Positions 6,593-9,824 of a DNA stretch of 9,824 bases are shown piece after piece. The stretch's first letter is position 1. Each line of letters begins with the position of its first letter. Position numbers and translations under genes: made by a program. The notes below the pieces were generated by a model. The model searched no databases and was not told where the DNA came from. It saw nothing but the letters and a program-made list of their open reading frames with translations. The stretch comes from an uncultured Clostridia bacterium (GTDB lineage: Bacteria; Bacillota; Clostridia; UMGS1883), in contig CANRHW010000046.1 in assembly GCA_947630525.1 (NCBI GenBank), positions 1 to 9,824 on the forward strand, written 5' to 3'.

Positions 6593-7758
6593 GGGACGTC
6601 GCCGAAATGATATCGCCCCACATTGCGGACATGGCCCCCTCGGGCATACGCAAATTTTTTGACATCGTGGCGGAAATGAAAGACGCCATCTCTCTTGGCG
6701 TTGGCGAGCCTGATTTCATCACCCCCTGGACAATAAGAGAAGCGGGCATTTACGCTCTGGAAAAGGGCCATACGCACTATACCTCGAACGCCGGCCTTAA
6801 AGAGCTTAGGCAGGAGCTTTGCCGCTATACGCACCGAACATACGGCCTGGACTACGAAGAGGACGAGACTCTCATTACCGTGGGCGGCAGCGAGGCTATC
6901 GACCTGATGGTCAGGGCCATTATTTCCAAAGGGGACGAAGCGCTTATCCCGGAACCGTCCTTTGTGTGCTACAAGCCCTGCGTTACAATGGCCGGCGGCA
7001 CGCCCGTGCCTATCGTCACCAGGGAGGAGGATGAATTTCGCCTGACACCCGAAGCGCTGGCGGAAAAAATCACCGACCGCACAAAGCTGCTGGTGCTCCC
7101 GTATCCCAACAACCCCACCGGCGCCATAATGGAAAAGGAGAGCCTTGAAGCCATCGCCGACGTTATCAGGGATAAGGACATACTTGTGCTTTCAGACGAA
7201 ATTTACGGCGCTTTGACCTACCAAGGCAGCCACGTGCCCTTTGCGTCAATAGACGGAATGAAAGAACGGACTGTCACAATAAACGGCTTCAGCAAGGCTT
7301 TTGCCATGACGGGCTGGCGGCTGGGCTACGCAATGGGGCCCAAGCCGCTTATCAAGGCCATGCTGAAAATACACCAATACGCCATAATGTGCGCCCCCAC
7401 CACAAGCCAATACGCCGCTGTGGAGGCCCTGCGCAGCTGCGACGACGACGTGGCCGCTATGCGTGACGAGTACAACCTCCGCCGCAGGGTCATGGTCAAG
7501 GGCTTTCGCGATATGGGGCTGTCCTGCTTCGAGCCAATGGGGGCGTTTTATGTGTTCCCCAACATAAGCAGTCTCGGTCTCAGCAGCGAGGACTTTGCCA
7601 CTCAGCTTTTAAAGGAAGAAAAGGTAGCCGTAGTTCCCGGCACGGCCTTTGGCGACAGTGGAGAGGGCTTTGTTCGTTGCAGCTACGCATACAGCGTGAA
7701 GAACATCGAGACCGCCCTGGACAGAATAAGCAGCTTTGTGCGCCGTCACCGGGGCTGA
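6589..7758 (+). CDS. PLP-dependent class I/II aminotransferase (AlaT/PatA-like)
   Basis: The 389-residue protein is a fold-type I aspartate-aminotransferase-like enzyme of the cytosol. Visible active-site features are LGVGEPDF near 36-43, THYTSNAGL (62-70, with the Tyr that contacts PLP), and YPNNPTG (172-178, Asn175). SDEIYG (202-207) carries Asp203 and Tyr206. SKAFAMTGWRLGY (235-247) has the Schiff-base Lys236, and FVRCSYA (361-367) has Arg363 for the substrate carboxylate. AGGGAGGT (6572-6579) lies 9 nt before the ATG. Pairing with an Lrp-type regulator suggests an alanine or other amino-acid transaminase that the regulator controls. Substrate cannot be read from the sequence, so I give no symbol. 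Confidence 0.93.
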   Translation: MRDVAEMISPHIADMAPSGIRKFFDIVAEMKDAISLGVGEPDFITPWTIREAGIYALEKGHTHYTSNAGLKELRQELCRYTHRTYGLDYEEDETLITVGGSEAIDLMVRAIISKGDEALIPEPSFVCYKPCVTMAGGTPVPIVTREEDEFRLTPEALAEKITDRTKLLVLPYPNNPTGAIMEKESLEAIADVIRDKDILVLSDEIYGALTYQGSHVPFASIDGMKERTVTINGFSKAFAMTGWRLGYAMGPKPLIKAMLKIHQYAIMCAPTTSQYAAVEALRSCDDDVAAMRDEYNLRRRVMVKGFRDMGLSCFEPMGAFYVFPNISSLGLSSEDFATQLLKEEKVAVVPGTAFGDSGEGFVRCSYAYSVKNIETALDRISSFVRRHRG

Positions 7759-7775
7759 TATAAGGGGTATGTGAA

Positions 7776-9356
7776 ATGGACGCTATCCGCAGATTTGCCG
7801 CTATTGCGGCGGCGGTATCGCTGCTGTTTACTTCGCTTGCCGGCTGCCGGAAAAACGGCGGCGGACTGAGCTTTGTCGGAGACAGCGCGGGCTATTTATG
7901 CGCGGCTGACGCTCCCGGCACAGTTCGCCTTACCAACGGCATCGACGGCTATTCCCTGTGCCTGCCGGACGGAGCGCAGGTCGACGCCAGTCTTGCGGCG
8001 GTGCGGACGGCCGTATCCTATGGGGATGTGCGTTTGTACGTATATGCGCAGGAGGCCGCCGGCGACGAAGCCCAAGACGGCTACATAAATTATTCCAACA
8101 CATTTTTGACCGGCGGTTGGGGCGTTACTCCGGGCGAAAGCGGCCAGGCGGAGCTCGGCGGCTGCGAGGCCGTGTACAACACCTGGGTTCGCAAACCCTT
8201 TTCGCGAGTGGAGAATGACAAGCCCAACTATGCCTGCTTCGACATAAAGGGCGCGGACAAGGTCTACACACTCATGTTCAAATACGGTTCCGAAGCCGAT
8301 TACGCCGCCGATATTCTCCCCGTGGCAGAAAGCTTCGCCGCAGCAGAAGTCACCGCCTCCGCCCCTGAAATACGCTTTGACGGCGACGGCCCGGCATTGG
8401 ACAGCGGCGCCCGCAAGGCCTATAATGAGATTTTTGGCGAAAAATCTCCTCTAACTTGGGGAGTTTTTGTACCGGACATAAACAAGCCTGGTAAGGCTCG
8501 CGCCCTGGAGGAGCAGGTGGATTTTGACTTTGACATCTATCTGCTCTATTCCGGCCTCAATTTGACCGCCGACGGAAAACCCAGCCTGTTCGGAGAAAGG
8601 CTTTATGACATACTCACAAGGACCTGCCCCAAAGGCAAAATCCCCGAGCTGACCCTCCAGACCTTTGCCTATGAGGACAAACCCGGCCTGATGATATACG
8701 ATGTGCTGAACGGCGAATATGACGGACTGCTCCACGATTACGCAAAGGACGTCGCCGCTTTCGCGCGGCCGGTGCTGCTGCGGCCCTGCAACGAAATGAA
8801 CGGCGACTGGTGCCCATACAACGGCTATTTTACCTGCCGTGACCCAGACATATATGTGGATTTCTACCGTTATATATTCGACATTTTTCAGCAGGAGGGA
8901 GCGCACAACGCCATATGGGTATTCAATCCAAACGGCGTCTCCTTTCCAAAGTTCAAGTGGAACAGCGAGCTGGTCTATTATCCCGGCAGCGAATACGTCA
9001 ACGTGGTCGGTATGACGGCCTACAACACGGGCACTTACTATGAACATGAGAGTTGGAGCACCTTTGACCAGCTTTACTCCGGGCTGTACGCCGATTACAC
9101 CGCACGGTACGCCCGGCCGCTGATGATAACGGAGTTTGCATGCAGCGGGATAGGCGGCGACAAGGCGGCCTGGATCGACGATATGTTCCGGCGGCTGCCG
9201 GATTACCCGCAAATAAAAGCCGCCGTCTGGTGGAACAGTCACGACCTCGACGCCGCCGACCCGGAAAACCCGGTGGTATCACGCCCCTATGAGCTAAACG
9301 AGACCGAGGCGAGCACCGCCGCTTTCAGGCGCGGTATCGCGGCCTATAAAAATTAG
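7776..9356 (+). CDS. Secreted lipoprotein with a GH26 (beta-mannanase-like) domain
   Basis: The 526-residue protein begins with a basic, hydrophobic signal and a lipobox, SLAGC, giving lipidated Cys24 on the outer face of the membrane. Residues about 30-195 form a domain I cannot name with certainty; segments such as GYSLCLPDGAQVD followed by a strand-rich region suggest a PsbP/DUF1795-like fold (inference). Residues about 215-526 look like a GH26 (beta/alpha)8 glycosidase. RPCNEMNGDWCPY supplies probable acid/base Glu340, YYPGSEYVNVVGMTAYN is a typical mid-domain segment, and LMITEFACSG supplies probable nucleophile Glu453. Classical GH26 mannanases have His before the acid/base Glu; here it is Asn339. 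AAGGGG (7762-7767) precedes the ATG by 8 nt. It follows the aminotransferase by 17 nt, so probably shares its transcript, although the functional link is unclear. Substrate is unknown. Confidence 0.82.
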   Translation: MDAIRRFAAIAAAVSLLFTSLAGCRKNGGGLSFVGDSAGYLCAADAPGTVRLTNGIDGYSLCLPDGAQVDASLAAVRTAVSYGDVRLYVYAQEAAGDEAQDGYINYSNTFLTGGWGVTPGESGQAELGGCEAVYNTWVRKPFSRVENDKPNYACFDIKGADKVYTLMFKYGSEADYAADILPVAESFAAAEVTASAPEIRFDGDGPALDSGARKAYNEIFGEKSPLTWGVFVPDINKPGKARALEEQVDFDFDIYLLYSGLNLTADGKPSLFGERLYDILTRTCPKGKIPELTLQTFAYEDKPGLMIYDVLNGEYDGLLHDYAKDVAAFARPVLLRPCNEMNGDWCPYNGYFTCRDPDIYVDFYRYIFDIFQQEGAHNAIWVFNPNGVSFPKFKWNSELVYYPGSEYVNVVGMTAYNTGTYYEHESWSTFDQLYSGLYADYTARYARPLMITEFACSGIGGDKAAWIDDMFRRLPDYPQIKAAVWWNSHDLDAADPENPVVSRPYELNETEASTAAFRRGIAAYKN

Positions 9357-9361
9357 GGCAA

Positions 9362-9388
9362 TAAAATTAAGGGGCTGTAAAAAAATTC
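9362..9388 (+). repeat. Left terminal inverted repeat of the 342-bp element
   Basis: It begins TAAAATTAAGGGGC and continues through a run of seven A residues. It matches the complement of 9677-9703 at 25 of 27 positions. In a plus-strand RNA, 9362-9385 would pair with 9680-9703 over 24 bp, with one U-G pair at 9376/9689. It begins 6 nt after the GH26 stop codon. Confidence 0.75.
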
Positions 9389-9436
9389 ACTCTGTAATTA
9401 AAAGGGCACGGGGGCCGGCCGAAAAAATCGTGCAGA

Positions 9437-9542
9437 ACGGACGAAAATCAGCTCGCGCAGGCGGATTAACAGGCGAAGCCTGCCGCCGAGCAAGCCTTCC
9501 CGACGGCGTACATAGGTACGCCGAGTGGTGATTTTCGTTCGT
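9437..9542 (+). repeat. Internal inverted repeat (P3) enclosing two GC-rich hairpins
   Basis: Arms 9437-9450 and 9529-9542 pair over 14 bp with one G-U (9440/9539). Inside, the hairpin at 9451-9491 stacks directly on P3 and has three segments: GCTC/GAGC, GGCGG/CCGCC and CAGGC/GCCTG. Its two left-side bulges are of 5 nt and its loop is GAA. The hairpin at 9504-9523 pairs CGGCGTAC with GTACGCCG around an ATAG loop. Confidence 0.65.
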
Positions 9543-9543
9543 A

Positions 9544-9667
9544 GTTCAAGGGCATAAAATAAATAAGAAAATTCGCTCGTAAGGGCGAATTTTCTTATTT
9601 AATACATTTTTTATTTTAAGTGAATGATTACAAATTTGCCTTAAATTAAGTCATTCAGCCCTTGAAC
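9544..9667 (+). repeat. Internal inverted repeat (P4) enclosing two AT-rich hairpins
   Basis: GTTCAAGGGC (9544-9553) pairs perfectly with GCCCTTGAAC (9658-9667). Inside are the 17-bp hairpin at 9560-9601 and a weaker one at 9621-9657 (TGAATGA/TCATTCA, with an inner AATTT/AAATT stem). The latter's 3' arm continues directly into P4. Confidence 0.65.
9560..9601. terminator. Strong hairpin, possible bidirectional terminator
   Basis: A perfect 17-bp stem, 9560-9576 with 9585-9601, surrounds the 8-nt loop TCGTAAGG. T-rich sequence follows on both strands (ATTTTTTATTTT around 9606-9617 on plus; TATTTATTTTATG on minus). It lies between convergent genes, where a shared terminator is expected. The stem is AT-rich except near the loop, so termination strength is uncertain. 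Confidence 0.45.
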
Positions 9668-9676
9668 GATCTGCGC

Positions 9677-9703
9677 GACTTTTTTTACGGCCCCTTAATT
9701 TTA
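9677..9703 (-). repeat. Right terminal inverted repeat of the 342-bp element
   Basis: The complement begins TAAAATTAAGGGGC and mirrors the left end. It finishes 4 nt before the stop codon of the converging kinase-like gene, so the element abuts coding sequence on both sides. Confidence 0.75.
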
Positions 9704-9707
9704 CGTA

Positions 9708-9824
9708 TCACTTTTCCAGAGTACCGTCAAGCTCGGCTTCCCTAATAATGGCCGCGTCGGCTATCATGTCCACGGTGCCGTCGATGCCCAGCAGGCTGCT
9801 GTTGATGCAGATGTCGTACTGCTT
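9708..9824 (-). CDS. C-terminal fragment of a cytidylate kinase-like protein
   Basis: The last 38 codons of a gene entering from the right edge are visible, ending at TGA 9710-9708. The segment YDICINSSLLGIDGTVDMIADA resembles the C-terminal region of cytidylate kinase-like NTPases common in Clostridia, in which a YDLCINSS...G..GTV pattern recurs. The family call rests on this short piece and on memory. The catalytic P-loop would lie outside the window. The gene converges on the GH26 gene, and the inverted-repeat element ends 4 nt from its stop. Confidence 0.6.
   Translation of the reverse strand, partial: KQYDICINSSLLGIDGTVDMIADAAIIREAELDGTLEK

Larger units (their letters stand above)
9362..9703. 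mobile_element. 342-bp nested inverted-repeat element, MITE-like or structured RNA
   Basis: This stretch fills almost all of the 351-nt gap between the GH26 stop (9356) and the stop of the converging gene (9708), and holds no credible ORF. Its ends are inverted repeats, 9362-9388 against 9677-9703, matching at 25 of 27 positions and starting at TA on both sides. A TA target duplication, as made by IS630/mariner-type transposases, would fit. The inside folds into one nested structure. Stem P2 (9428-9436 with 9670-9678) closes a junction of P3 (9437-9450 with 9529-9542) and P4 (9544-9553 with 9658-9667). P3 encloses hairpins at 9451-9491 and 9504-9523; P4 encloses hairpins at 9560-9601 and 9621-9657. 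It could be a nonautonomous mobile element, a structured noncoding RNA or 3'UTR, or both. I do not recognise it. Confidence 0.6.

Noticed and set aside
8451..9242. Minus-strand open frame (263 codons) opposite the GH26 gene
   Set aside because: It is antisense to a well-supported gene with signal peptide and catalytic motifs, and has no recognisable content.
1..9824. CRISPR array, tRNA or rRNA gene
   Set aside because: No regularly spaced direct repeats, no cloverleaf-like segment with T-loop and D-loop motifs, and no rRNA-like sequence were seen on either strand.

Overview
The window looks like part of a chromosome from an anaerobic, moderately GC-rich member of the Clostridia (Oscillospirales-like, possibly gut-derived). 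The protein styles support this: a PurF with a Cys propeptide and four Fe-S cysteines, a clostridial-type PurN, and an AlaR/AlaT-like regulator and aminotransferase pair. Shine-Dalgarno sites of the AGGAGG/AAAGGA type and sigma-A-like promoters agree. The taxonomic placement is inference; no rRNA or other marker is present.

Layout. On the minus strand, reading from 5918 down to 1, lie glmS, purE, purF, purM, purN, a small three-helix membrane protein, a possible 20-residue hydrophobic peptide, and the first eight codons of another gene that runs off the left edge. Gaps are 2 to 66 nt, with no convincing terminator between them, so this is probably one transcription unit. It is driven by a good promoter at 5980-6008. 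glmS makes glucosamine-6-phosphate for cell-wall amino sugars. purE, purF, purM and purN supply steps of de novo IMP synthesis. GlmS and PurF both use an N-terminal-cysteine glutaminase domain and draw on the same glutamine pool. purC, purK, purH, purD and purL are not in the window.

On the plus strand, divergent from glmS, a second unit covers 6110-9356. It encodes an Lrp/AsnC-family regulator, a PLP-dependent class I/II aminotransferase that overlaps it by ATGA, and a secreted lipoprotein with a GH26 (beta-mannanase-like) domain 17 nt further on. The 191-nt region between glmS and the regulator start holds both promoters and a perfect dyad, TTGCA-N4-TGCAA, over the glmS -35 box. At the right edge (9708-9824, minus strand) is the C-terminal end of a cytidylate kinase-like protein that converges on the GH26 gene.

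The most unusual part is 9362-9703, which fills nearly the whole gap between the two convergent genes and has no credible ORF. It is bounded by 24-27 bp terminal inverted repeats starting at TA. The interior folds on paper into a fully nested structure: a closing stem, a three-way junction with almost no unpaired linker, and four hairpins, one with a perfect 17-bp stem. It could be a TA-targeting MITE, a structured noncoding RNA or 3'UTR, or both.
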